Source: Thraustochytrium sp. TN22 (Eukaryota > Sar > Bigyra > Thraustochytrida > Thraustochytriidae). Taken from it: DNA of 64,000 nucleotides. The notes under the pieces were generated by a model, which was not told where the DNA came from, did no database searches, and saw only the letters and a program-made list of their open reading frames with translations. Below are positions 57,163-64,000 of this stretch, in pieces. Each line of letters opens with the position of its first letter. Within the stretch, counting starts at the first letter, position 1. The stretch is from positions 36,451 through 100,450 of the forward strand of contig JABLUY010000135.1 in NCBI GenBank assembly GCA_013306675.1. The letters run 5' to 3'. A program made the translations under genes and the position numbers.

Positions 57163-57500
57163 GCTGACTGGCCGCCGACCCGTGACACATGTAGCACTAT
57201 CGTAAGTCAGCGATCGATCATCCTGCACGAACATTCCTCGCACGAGCGTCCTTGCCAGCATACTTGCGCACGTCACGTTGTTGATCGTGCGCCCCCCGGG
57301 CCCTCGCGCGCGAAAAGCGAGCCACGATCGTAGGCGGATCGTTCCCAGCACCGGATGAGGAGACATGGAAGACCACCGCGCAGCGCATCAAACACGCAAC
57401 GCGGCAGCGGACAGGCAGACTGGGCGAGCGCGGACGGGAAGGAGGCAGCAAGCCAGACGCGAGCGACGTCTCCGTTCGTGCAGAGAGAGCGAGAGAGAAC
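57163..57500. other. Intergenic region between STK36-like and EEP genes
   Basis: 338 bp with no recognisable gene. It holds the 3' end of the STK36-like transcript and the promoter of the next gene, including AGAGAGCGAGAGAG just before the ATG at 57501. Confidence 0.4.
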
Positions 57501-58754
57501 ATGTGTACCACTACGGAAACTACGGCAACGAGCGGGGCGGGGCGCGAGATGAGGCGCTTCAACAGAGCGCAGCTGGTGCAGCACCTGGAGGCGCTACGCA
57601 CGGACATGCAGGGCGAGCAGGTGATCGCGGTGACCTCATGGAACATCTTGGCGGAGTCCATGGTGCAGACCAAGCACGCGCAGGCGCTGTACGCGGAGTG
57701 CGCGCCGGAGGCCATGTCCTGGGCTTGGCGCCTGCCAGCCATCTTGGAGGCTCTCGAGGAGGCGGCGAACGGGTCCGACGTCATCATGCTGCAGGAGGTG
57801 GAGCCGGAGATCTTCCGGGACAGCTTGGAGCCCGCATTTGCGGCCTGGGGCTTCGCAGGGGTCTATGAGGAGCGAAACAAGACGGTGCGCGGCGAGGTGG
57901 TCGAGCGCATCCCGGCGTGCGCGACCTTTTATCGCACCGCGCGCTTCGAGCTCGCGTGGGCCGACACGCCGTACCGCGGGCTTGTGCTGGGTCTTACCCT
58001 GCGCGAGGGCAAGCACGCAGGCTGCGTGGTTGGTGTCGCAAACAGCCATCTTGAGGGGCATCCGGAGCGCACGCGCGAGCGTGCCACGCAGATCGAGTCT
58101 GTGTGGCGCCGCCTCGACCGGCGCGAGCCGGAGTTTGCGATTCTCGGCGGTGACTACAACGACGGCGCCTTGAGCGAGCTGTGTCGCTCGCACATGCGCG
58201 ACTTTTCCAACTCCTACGATGCCTCCGAGGCGCGCGATGCCACCTGCATCCTGGGCGTGAACCCCCATGCGCACCGTGACATCACGCGCGTGGACCATCT
58301 CTTCTACCAACCAGCGTGCACGTCACTGCTGGCGCTGCAAAACGTCATGGAGTCCACCTGGGAGCGCGAAGCGGTCCTCTTCGCTGGCCTGCCAAGCCTC
58401 GTGTGCCCGTCCGATCACCTGAGCATCGCAGCTGTCTTCCACCTGCGCAGCCCACAAGGCCCGCCTCCGCCTCCGCCTACGGCGGAGGAGATGCTCGCGG
58501 CAACGCCGTTGACCTCCGAGCAGATGGCGGCCTGGCAGGCGCTTCGCGATGCCGAGGCAGCGTCCAAAAGCGACCTCGCCAAGCTTTCGCCGGAAGAGAA
58601 GCGGGCTCAGATGAAGGCGCTCGGCATGCAGCGTCAGGCCGAGCGCCGCGCGTTTCTCGAGTCCTTGAACTCCGAGGAGGACCGCGCGTGGGTCAAGGCC
58701 TTTGAGACACGTCTCAAGCAAGAGCAGAAGAAGGCGAGCCGCGCCAACGCGTAA
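57501..58754 (+). CDS. EEP-family (endonuclease/exonuclease/phosphatase) protein, CCR4/nocturnin-like
   Basis: 417 aa, ATG at 57501 (MCTTTETTATSGAG). The EEP fold occupies about residues 35-315: TSWNILAES (metal-site Asn), LQEVEPE with Glu99, NSHLEGHPERTRER, GGDYNDGALS and PSDHLSIAA with His306. This catalytic set is that of Mg-dependent CCR4-type deadenylases, nocturnin and related phosphodiesterases. No LRR or leader precedes it, so it may not bind the CCR4-NOT complex as Ccr4 does. The last 90 residues are Pro-rich and then a charged helix ending KKASRANA. The substrate (mRNA tail, NADP(H) or phosphoinositide) cannot be settled by eye. It is convergent with the ankyrin gene across 157 bp. 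Confidence 0.8.
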   Translation: MCTTTETTATSGAGREMRRFNRAQLVQHLEALRTDMQGEQVIAVTSWNILAESMVQTKHAQALYAECAPEAMSWAWRLPAILEALEEAANGSDVIMLQEVEPEIFRDSLEPAFAAWGFAGVYEERNKTVRGEVVERIPACATFYRTARFELAWADTPYRGLVLGLTLREGKHAGCVVGVANSHLEGHPERTRERATQIESVWRRLDRREPEFAILGGDYNDGALSELCRSHMRDFSNSYDASEARDATCILGVNPHAHRDITRVDHLFYQPACTSLLALQNVMESTWEREAVLFAGLPSLVCPSDHLSIAAVFHLRSPQGPPPPPPTAEEMLAATPLTSEQMAAWQALRDAEAASKSDLAKLSPEEKRAQMKALGMQRQAERRAFLESLNSEEDRAWVKAFETRLKQEQKKASRANA

Positions 58755-58911
58755 GAAGAAAAGAAGCAAGAAGAAGAAGATACAGAAGAAGAGTACATCG
58801 GCGATCGCCCAGCGGCACGCTGACTATCGTGCGAGAGTAAGCTGCAGCTCATGGTTGAGGCCATGCGTCCTGTTGAGCTTTTGTTCGCCTGCGCAATTGT
58901 AGAGTATAACC

Positions 58912-59796
58912 TCACGCGTCCCGCTGCGTCTGCACTAGGGTGCGCTGCAGCTCGAGGTTGAGATCATACTGTTTGCTGAGCTTGGACTCATAACGATCGC
59001 GTTCCTGCTGCCAAGCTCGTTTATCGTCCTTGCGCCGGACGCGCTCGGCGTCCATGGCCCGCTTGAGCGAGGCGTTCTCGCGGTCGAGTTGCTGGCGCCG
59101 CGCCTCTGCTGCGCGGTACTCCACGTCCTGGCGGGCGTACACGTCAAGACGCTGTGAAGCGCTCACCAGACTGCGTTGCAGGCGCTCGACCTCGTCTGTG
59201 AGCCGTAAAACATCATCCTCGCGCTGCTGCAGGCTGGCGAGGGCGCTGTTGAGCGCCGCCTCGTTGCTGGCGCTGCGGCGGCGCTCCATTCGGCAACGCT
59301 GCTCCAGCTCACGCACCTCGTGCAGGTTGGCCTCGTCAGCCGTCCGCGCGGTGCTTTGGTTGTCCTCCTCGGGCTCGAGCAGGTTGGCGACCAGCACATG
59401 GCCGCGCGCCCGTGCGCTGCTCGCATCCGAGTCGGCCAGCACCTGTATGGTGAGCGCGTCGCGGCTCTTGCGGGCCAGGTCGATGGGGCGCAGGCCACGC
59501 TTGGACACACGATCGCGGTCTGCGCCCACGGTAAGCAGCATCTGCGCGACGCGCGCGAGACCTTTCGCTGCCGCCTTGTGCAGGGCCGTCTCGCCCAGGA
59601 CCCGGTCCGCCACGTTCGGATCAGCGCCCTTTCGCAGCAGCAGGCCAATGATGTCTTCATGGCACTGCGTACATGCAAGGTGCAGCGCCGTCTGGCCCGT
59701 GACCTCATTGACTGCGTTCACCTCGTGCAGCTCCAGCCGCAGCAGCTCCTGGAGCCGCGTTGCGTCACCTCGCAGCACCGCCGTCCACGCGTTCAT
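58912..59796 (-). CDS. Ankyrin-repeat and coiled-coil protein
   Basis: 294 aa, ATG at 59796 (MNAWTAVLRGDATRLQELL). Four ankyrin repeats fill residues 1-125: GQTALHLACTQCHEDIIGLLLRKGADPN and GETALHKAAAKGLARVAQMLLTVGAD are canonical, flanked by weaker first and last units. The second half is a coiled coil (about 160-285, e.g. REDDVLRLTDEVERLQRSL, YESKLSKQYDLNLELQRTL). No enzymatic motif. Ankyrin plus coiled-coil proteins are usually adaptors or cytoskeletal linkers; a ciliary link is possible but unproven. An LDVYARQDVEYRAAEA segment is similar to LDAYARRDLDAQR in the coiled-coil gene at 24979. Confidence 0.8.
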   Translation of the reverse strand: MNAWTAVLRGDATRLQELLRLELHEVNAVNEVTGQTALHLACTQCHEDIIGLLLRKGADPNVADRVLGETALHKAAAKGLARVAQMLLTVGADRDRVSKRGLRPIDLARKSRDALTIQVLADSDASSARARGHVLVANLLEPEEDNQSTARTADEANLHEVRELEQRCRMERRRSASNEAALNSALASLQQREDDVLRLTDEVERLQRSLVSASQRLDVYARQDVEYRAAEARRQQLDRENASLKRAMDAERVRRKDDKRAWQQERDRYESKLSKQYDLNLELQRTLVQTQRDA

Positions 59797-60281
59797 GGCT
59801 GGCTGGCAAGCTAGCGGGCCGACTGGCGGCAGCGAAGCCGCTCTGCGTTGCCAGAGGATGGACGCGATGAACTTGAATCAGCGTTAGATCGCCGAGCGAT
59901 GATCATAATTCTCCAGGCGCGCACACCGGTGTGTTCTCAGAACCAAGTGACCTTCGCTGTGAGGCACGGCACGCTGCAAATGTCCATGCCCTCCCATTGC
60001 CCTGCTGCAGCCTGCGTAGTTGTGACGTACGTTACTGTCTAACCCTGACAGGGCACTGCGCAGCTCCTTGACATGTGATGGAAGGCCGGCGCCTTGCCGG
60101 GCCTCGTGGCTCGTAACATTCTTGGAACGTGGCGCGACCGCCACCGGCGACGACTTCGCCGCCCACGACCTCTCCACGGCGTAAGCCAGCATTAGCTTGA
60201 CATCATCCAAAAGGCGGGCTGCAGTGCAGTGCCGCGGGAGGCACGCGCGGGGACCCGGTTCTCTTCAACCATACCATTAGC
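59797..60281. promoter_or_regulatory. Divergent promoter region, ankyrin gene / phosphatase gene
   Basis: 485 bp between divergent starts at 59796 (-) and 60282 (+), less GC-rich than nearby exons. It includes GTGACGTACGTTACTG near 60020-60035, a palindrome-like ACGTACGT core. No ORF of note. Confidence 0.45.
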
Positions 60282-61136
60282 ATGCCCAAGCGGCGCAGCG
60301 GCGGCGGCCGCATGTCGCTCGTGGAGCCCGGGCTGTGGGTCGGCAACCGAGACGCGGCGGGGGACCGCGACGCGCTGGATTCGGCCGGCGTGCGCGGCGT
60401 GGTGAGCGTGGGCGGCGGGCCGGCACAGCAGGCGGACCTGGGCTTCTTCAAGCTCGGTTTCAAGGACAACCGGGCAGACCCGAGGCTGCCGCAGGCGATG
60501 CGCGAGGCCGCGGCGCGCATCGCAGCAATGCAGAGGGACGGCGCCGTCCTGGTGCACTGCATGGCGGGCATGTCACGGTCCCCGGCCTTTGTGGCGGCCT
60601 TTTTCATGGTGGAGCGCGGCAAGACGCTGGAAGAGGCGCTGCGCATTGTGTCCGTCGCTCGACGCGTGCGTATCCAGGCACCACTGCTCGAGGCCCTGCG
60701 CACGCTTGAGGTGGACCTCAGAGGGGACATGGCGCAGGATGGTGCCATGTCCCACGAAGACGCAGCTTGCATTCACCCGATGCCAAGATCGCCTGTTGTA
60801 CAGGACACTTCAGCAGACGCTGCTGCTGCCGCCGCCAGTGCGAGCGCCATGGCAAGCGTAGCGCAGGACGGCGCCACGTCGCGCGAAAACGCAGCTCGCA
60901 TTGACCCGACACCAAGAGCGTCCGTTGTACAAGACACTTCAGCAGGCGCTGCTCCTGCTGCTGCCGCCGCCAGTGCGAGCGCCATGGCAAGCGAAGCGCA
61001 GGACGGCGCCACGTCGCGCGAAAACGCAGCTTGCATTGACCCGACACCAAGAACACCCGTTGTACAGGACACTTCAGCAGGCGCTGCTGCCGCCGCCAGT
61101 GCGAGCGCCATGTCAAGCGTACCCGACCTCTCATAA
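60282..61136 (+). CDS. Dual-specificity protein phosphatase with repeated C-terminal tail
   Basis: 284 aa, ATG at 60282 (MPKRRSGGGRMSLVEPGLWVGNRDAAG). The DSP catalytic domain spans about residues 12-145, with the active site HCMAGMSRSP (Cys93, Arg99 of CX5R) and an upstream FKDNRAD segment that may hold the general acid. The family dephosphorylates phospho-Tyr and phospho-Ser/Thr; no MAP-kinase docking domain is seen, so it resembles small atypical DSPs. Residues 151-280 are three imperfect repeats of 42-45 aa (AQDGATSRENAAxIDPTPR...VVQDTSAG), Ala/Ser-rich and probably disordered. It is convergent with the UXS gene. Confidence 0.85.
   Translation: MPKRRSGGGRMSLVEPGLWVGNRDAAGDRDALDSAGVRGVVSVGGGPAQQADLGFFKLGFKDNRADPRLPQAMREAAARIAAMQRDGAVLVHCMAGMSRSPAFVAAFFMVERGKTLEEALRIVSVARRVRIQAPLLEALRTLEVDLRGDMAQDGAMSHEDAACIHPMPRSPVVQDTSADAAAAAASASAMASVAQDGATSRENAARIDPTPRASVVQDTSAGAAPAAAAASASAMASEAQDGATSRENAACIDPTPRTPVVQDTSAGAAAAASASAMSSVPDLS
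60732..61121 (+). repeat. Three in-frame tandem repeats of about 126-135 nt in the phosphatase tail
   Basis: Units start at AQDGAM, AQDGAT and AQDGAT codons; the second and third are nearly identical in DNA (GCGCAGGACGGCGCCACG, then GACCCGACACCAAGA, GACACTTCAGCAGGCGCT). Length differences come from GCT/GCC alanine runs. Confidence 0.85.
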
Positions 61137-61283
61137 GAATGTCAGCAGCTGGGCTCTTGGCGCTCTTGTGCCCCTCCCTGGCAAAGCCAGCGCAAAGCAA
61201 GCTGGCCCTTGAACGGTTTGAAAGCGCATGCGCGCAAAGGAGATGAGAGTTGCATGTCAAGAGAAGAAGCCAGACACAGAGAG

Positions 61284-61304
61284 AGAGAGAGAGAGAGAGA
61301 GAGG
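61284..61304. repeat. (GA)n microsatellite
   Basis: A run of GA dinucleotides within the 273-bp convergent gap between the phosphatase and UXS genes. The rest of the gap (61137-61409) shows no gene and probably holds both 3' UTRs. Confidence 0.9.
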
Positions 61305-61409
61305 ATGGAGGGAGCACGGGGCGCTGGCTGGACGAGACGTGTTGACACGAAACACCGAGCGGCGCCGGTAAAAACGCACCGTGCTTGTGCGATAGTGGCG
61401 GCCATGAGC

Positions 61410-62774
61410 TCAGGGCCGCACCTTCTTCTTGGTGACAGCGGGAGCGGACTTGGCTGGCAAGGCGTTGGAGGAGAGGAGCTCGGCTGGCTTGATGGGCGTG
61501 AAATTGCCGGTCTTGCGCAACTCCTTGCGAAAGTAGTCGATTGTGCGTTTGAGACCGGTCTTGACATGGACGACGGGCTCCCAGCCGAGAACCTTCTTGG
61601 CGAGGGAGATGTCGGGCTTGCGGCGCGAGGGGTCGTCCTGGGTCTTGGGAAGGTGAATGATCTTGCTCTTGGAGCCGACCATCTCGATGATCATCTCAGC
61701 GAACTCCCGAATGGTGTACTCGTCCGGGTTGCCGAGGTTGACGGGGCCACTGTAGTCTGAATTCATGAGCTTCTCGAGGCCGTTGACGAGGTCCTCGACG
61801 TACTGGAAGGAACGCGTTTGCTCGCCGGAGCCGTAGATGGTGATGTCCTTGTTCTGGAGCGCCTGGATGATGAAGTTGGAGACGACACGGCCGTCGTCTG
61901 GGTGCATGGCCTCGCCAAAGGTGTTGAAGATGCGCGCGACGCGTACCTGGACGCCGTCCTGCTTTTCGTATGCGTACATCATGGTCTCGGCGACGCGCTT
62001 GCCCTCATCGTAGCAGGCGCGCGGGCCGGTGATGCTGACGCGGCCGTGGTACTCCTCGCTCTGCGGGTGCACCTCAGGATCGCCATAGACCTCGCTGGTG
62101 GAGGTGAGGAGCACGCGCGCCCTGGTGCGCTTGGCCAGGCCGAGCATGTTGAGCGTGCCCTCGACCGAGGTCTTGATGGTTTTGACCGGGTTGTACTGGT
62201 AGTGTGGAGGTGAGGCCGGGCAGGCGAGGTTGTAGATCTGGTCGACCTCGATCATGAACGGGTTGACAACGTCGTGATGGATGAGTTCAAAGTTCGCGTG
62301 GCCGATCCAGGTCTCCACGTTCTCCTTGCGACCCGTGAAGAAGTTGTCCAGCGCATACACGATGTGGCCCTGGCGCATGAGCTTGTCCACCAGGTGCGAG
62401 CCGACGAAGCCGGCGCCGCCCGTGACGAGGATGCGCTTTTGCTGCGTGGTCAGCAGCTCCTCCACGGGCGGGAACTGCTTGACCACGCCAGGCTGGCTGT
62501 TGAGATGCGCCACGACGCGCTTCACCTCGTGGTCCACCAACGACCGCACATGCTGCTCCAGCGCCGTGTTGCTCGCCAGCTCCGCGGCGACCTGCTGCGC
62601 CGCGCTCGGCAGCTCGCGCGCGCGCTCGCCCTCCGGCCCGACGAACAGCAGCAACGCCAGCACGCCGAGCACCGCCAGCGACGCCTGGGCCCAGCGCGGC
62701 ACCGACTGCATCCTCGACGCCGCCGCCGACCCCAGCCGCACACGCCCCACGCGGCCCTGCACCGGCAGCACCAT
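61410..62774 (-). CDS. UXS1: UDP-glucuronate decarboxylase (UDP-xylose synthase), membrane-anchored
   Basis: 454 aa, ATG at 62774 ([15 protein letters not shown]); the open frame extends upstream without another ATG. It converts UDP-glucuronate to UDP-xylose with NAD+, feeding xylosylation of glycans in the Golgi/ER. It has a type II anchor near residues 28-43 ([16 protein letters not shown]), a short stem, then the extended SDR domain: [16 protein letters not shown] nucleotide-binding loop, STSEVYGDP, catalytic Tyr255 and Lys259 in YDEGK, and [22 protein letters not shown] and [10 protein letters not shown], all near-identical to animal and plant UXS. The tail is Lys-rich (VTKKKVRP). Length and anchor match the membrane-bound isoforms. 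Confidence 0.95.
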   Translation of the reverse strand: MVLPVQGRVGRVRLGSAAASRMQSVPRWAQASLAVLGVLALLLFVGPEGERARELPSAAQQVAAELASNTALEQHVRSLVDHEVKRVVAHLNSQPGVVKQFPPVEELLTTQQKRILVTGGAGFVGSHLVDKLMRQGHIVYALDNFFTGRKENVETWIGHANFELIHHDVVNPFMIEVDQIYNLACPASPPHYQYNPVKTIKTSVEGTLNMLGLAKRTRARVLLTSTSEVYGDPEVHPQSEEYHGRVSITGPRACYDEGKRVAETMMYAYEKQDGVQVRVARIFNTFGEAMHPDDGRVVSNFIIQALQNKDITIYGSGEQTRSFQYVEDLVNGLEKLMNSDYSGPVNLGNPDEYTIREFAEMIIEMVGSKSKIIHLPKTQDDPSRRKPDISLAKKVLGWEPVVHVKTGLKRTIDYFRKELRKTGNFTPIKPAELLSSNALPAKSAPAVTKKKVRP

Positions 62775-62901
62775 TGACGCCGCGTGCTCTGCCGCGTTCT
62801 GCTGCGCCGCGCCGCCGCGCGAGGCGACCCGACCCGAGCCGACGAGGCGCCTCGAAGTGGAGTGGCCACTGCCAAGTCGAGCCAAGGCAACGTCAACCTC
62901 A

Positions 62902-62942
<41 letters not shown>

Positions 62943-63642
62943 GACAACGAAGACGACAACGGCAACTGCAACGACGACGACGCGGACAACGACGATGACG
63001 ACGACGACGACGACGACGGAGGCGGTCGTTATCGAGCGCTCCCTCAGGCTGTGCGGAGCATCTCGCTGTCGCAGCTCTCACGATCCCGTCTGCATTGGTC
63101 GGTCGAGTCGGCGGCGCTGCACTAGGCCTGATGACAGTGAACAGAACCAGTGCGGGAGTCTTGCCCGGGCTCGAGGGTTCTGCGTGCGTGGCTCAGCGCA
63201 TGATTGCGCTGTGAGCTAACAAGAGAGCCACGCCGAGTTGGGTCGAGTTAAGTGGAGCACGGTCGAACTTCAAGCCGAGTCGATTCGAGTCAAGCGGGAT
63301 CATGATTGACGGAGCACCGCAGTCGTGGTCGAGCATTGTGCGAGCCTTCGCATGGCTCAAATTTGCACGTTCATCTCTCTGACTTGCATGGCTCGAGATC
63401 AACTTGGGTCGCGACCTGCAGGTCTATCAAGTGCCAAGGAGGGTGGCTGCGGCTCGGCGACGGCGGCAAGCCTGCGAGCTGCCTCGAATTAAATCGTAAT
63501 TTGGGCCAAAATAGGCATGCAACCAGCATGACGAGGATGCTGCCGAGAAGGTGCACGAGAACCTCGAAGTGGCGGCGCCCGTCGCGTCTTCGATGGTAGG
63601 GGCTGCGGTGGGAGCGGGAGTGGGCCCCGACCTGGAAGTGAA
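62775..63642. other. Region right of UXS1 with (ACG)n tract
   Basis: 868 bp upstream of UXS1 and before the right-edge ORF. (ACG)n trinucleotide tracts occupy about 62903-62940 and 62996-63020; they encode poly-Asp, poly-Thr or poly-Arg in different frames, so ORFs here are composition artefacts. AGTCGATTCGAGTCAAG and GTCGAGTTAAG words lie near 63240-63295. No gene is recognised. Confidence 0.45.
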
Positions 63643-64000
63643 GATGGCCGCGTGGATATCCACGCCCACGCCTCCTGGCGGGAGCAGCCTGACGAGACCG
63701 ATGAGGCCTCCTCCACCCAGGTGTTGCCCATTATGCACGCGTTGCTGGACTGCCGCCGTGACGCACTCTTCGCGCTATCCGGAGGCTTTTGCGAGGAGGT
63801 GTTCCGCATGCTCACGCTCGCGTCTGGGCTTGAGGTCATGCGTGAGGAAGACTCCAGCGGGCGCTCGGTGCGATCGCTCGTGCTCGCTCGCCCGGACACG
63901 CAGGTTTGGGGAAGGAAGTATGGTACCTTTCTGGACCGCTACGCGATTGCGGAGGGCCCGCCCGTGCACGAGTCCCTTACGTGCGCAGTTCACTTCGCGA
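63643..64000 (+). CDS. Partial ORF running off the right edge, function unknown
   Basis: From about 63643 the plus strand reads DGRVDIHAHASWREQPDETDEA ... MHALLDCRRDALFALSGGF ... RSLVLARPDTQVWGRKYGTF and stays open to the last base. Amino-acid composition is balanced, unlike the surrounding low-complexity frames, so I think it is coding. The frame is open back to a TGA at 63529 but has no ATG before about 63732; either translation starts there or an upstream exon is joined by splicing. I do not recognise the family. Confidence 0.4.

Noticed and set aside
54535-57366. 943-codon minus-strand ORF across the 3' half of the STK36-like gene
   Set aside because: It is exactly antisense to the helical-repeat coding region; high GC in third positions removes stops. 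Its translation shows no domain.
62896-63125. Poly-Asp ORF over the (ACG)n tract
   Set aside because: The encoded Asp run exists only because of a trinucleotide repeat, and other frames give Thr or Arg runs; no supporting domain.

Overview
This window is nuclear DNA from a GC-rich eukaryote with a compact genome, most likely a flagellated microbial eukaryote. The evidence is long intronless ORFs, short spliceosomal introns with GT..AG ends, and families that bacteria lack: a RIO1 kinase, a glucosidase II beta subunit, an Nma111/Deg7-type protease, an STK36/Fused kinase and a CCDC17-like protein. A surface LRR protein with a Pro-Thr-rich stalk (PTxxPT style) resembles those of stramenopiles. 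I treat stramenopile affinity as a hypothesis, not a result. STK36 and CCDC17 families are typical of lineages with motile cilia. I recognised no rRNA, tRNA, CRISPR array, prophage or transposase. Almost every long ORF on the opposite strand of a gene is a GC-driven shadow and was left out.

Layout. Positions 1-1211 hold the 3' part of a five-exon gene with RNI/LRR-like repeats (+). 1410-2330 is a charged coiled-coil protein (-), divergent from an Nma111/Deg7 protease (2901-5813, +). Next come a membrane-anchored glucosidase II beta-like protein (6115-7398, -) and an eight-exon LRR protein with a predicted GPI signal (8504-10610, +). Two large tandem paralogues follow on the minus strand (10894-14745 and 15539-21184). 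Each joins a protein kinase fold that has lost its catalytic Asp and Lys to a long train of SAM-like domains. After these are an unrecognised 419-aa protein (21763-23022, -), a low-complexity stretch, and a divergent pair: a basic coiled-coil protein (24979-26082, -) and a 1960-aa CCDC17-like protein (26352-32234, +). RIO1 (32545-34191, -) follows.

From 34.8 to 43.5 kb lie three F-box-like paralogues (34831, 36978 and 42211, all +) with a TIR-like/TPR protein (39794-41647, +) between the second and third. 43714-48312 (-) is a large FG-GAP/GCC2-type extracellular protein with about eight membrane spans. An FAD amine oxidase-like enzyme (49827-51572, +), STK36/Fused with one intron (51963-57162, +), an EEP-fold nuclease/phosphatase (57501-58754, +), an ankyrin/coiled-coil protein (58912-59796, -), a dual-specificity phosphatase (60282-61136, +) and UDP-glucuronate decarboxylase (61410-62774, -) complete the recognisable genes. 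A partial ORF runs off the right edge.

How they fit. Three themes recur: candidate ciliary proteins (STK36, CCDC17-like and its divergent coiled-coil partner), secretory and cell-surface proteins (glucosidase II beta, UXS, LRR-GPI, FG-GAP receptor), and repeat-based recognition or scaffold proteins (LRR, SAM, TPR, ankyrin, F-box-like). The most unusual signals are the multi-SAM pseudokinase pair and the intron pattern. All 12 introns I could place are phase 2, 10 of 12 begin GTACGT, and in the LRR genes they fall at repeat boundaries. That layout lets repeats be gained or lost without breaking the frame.
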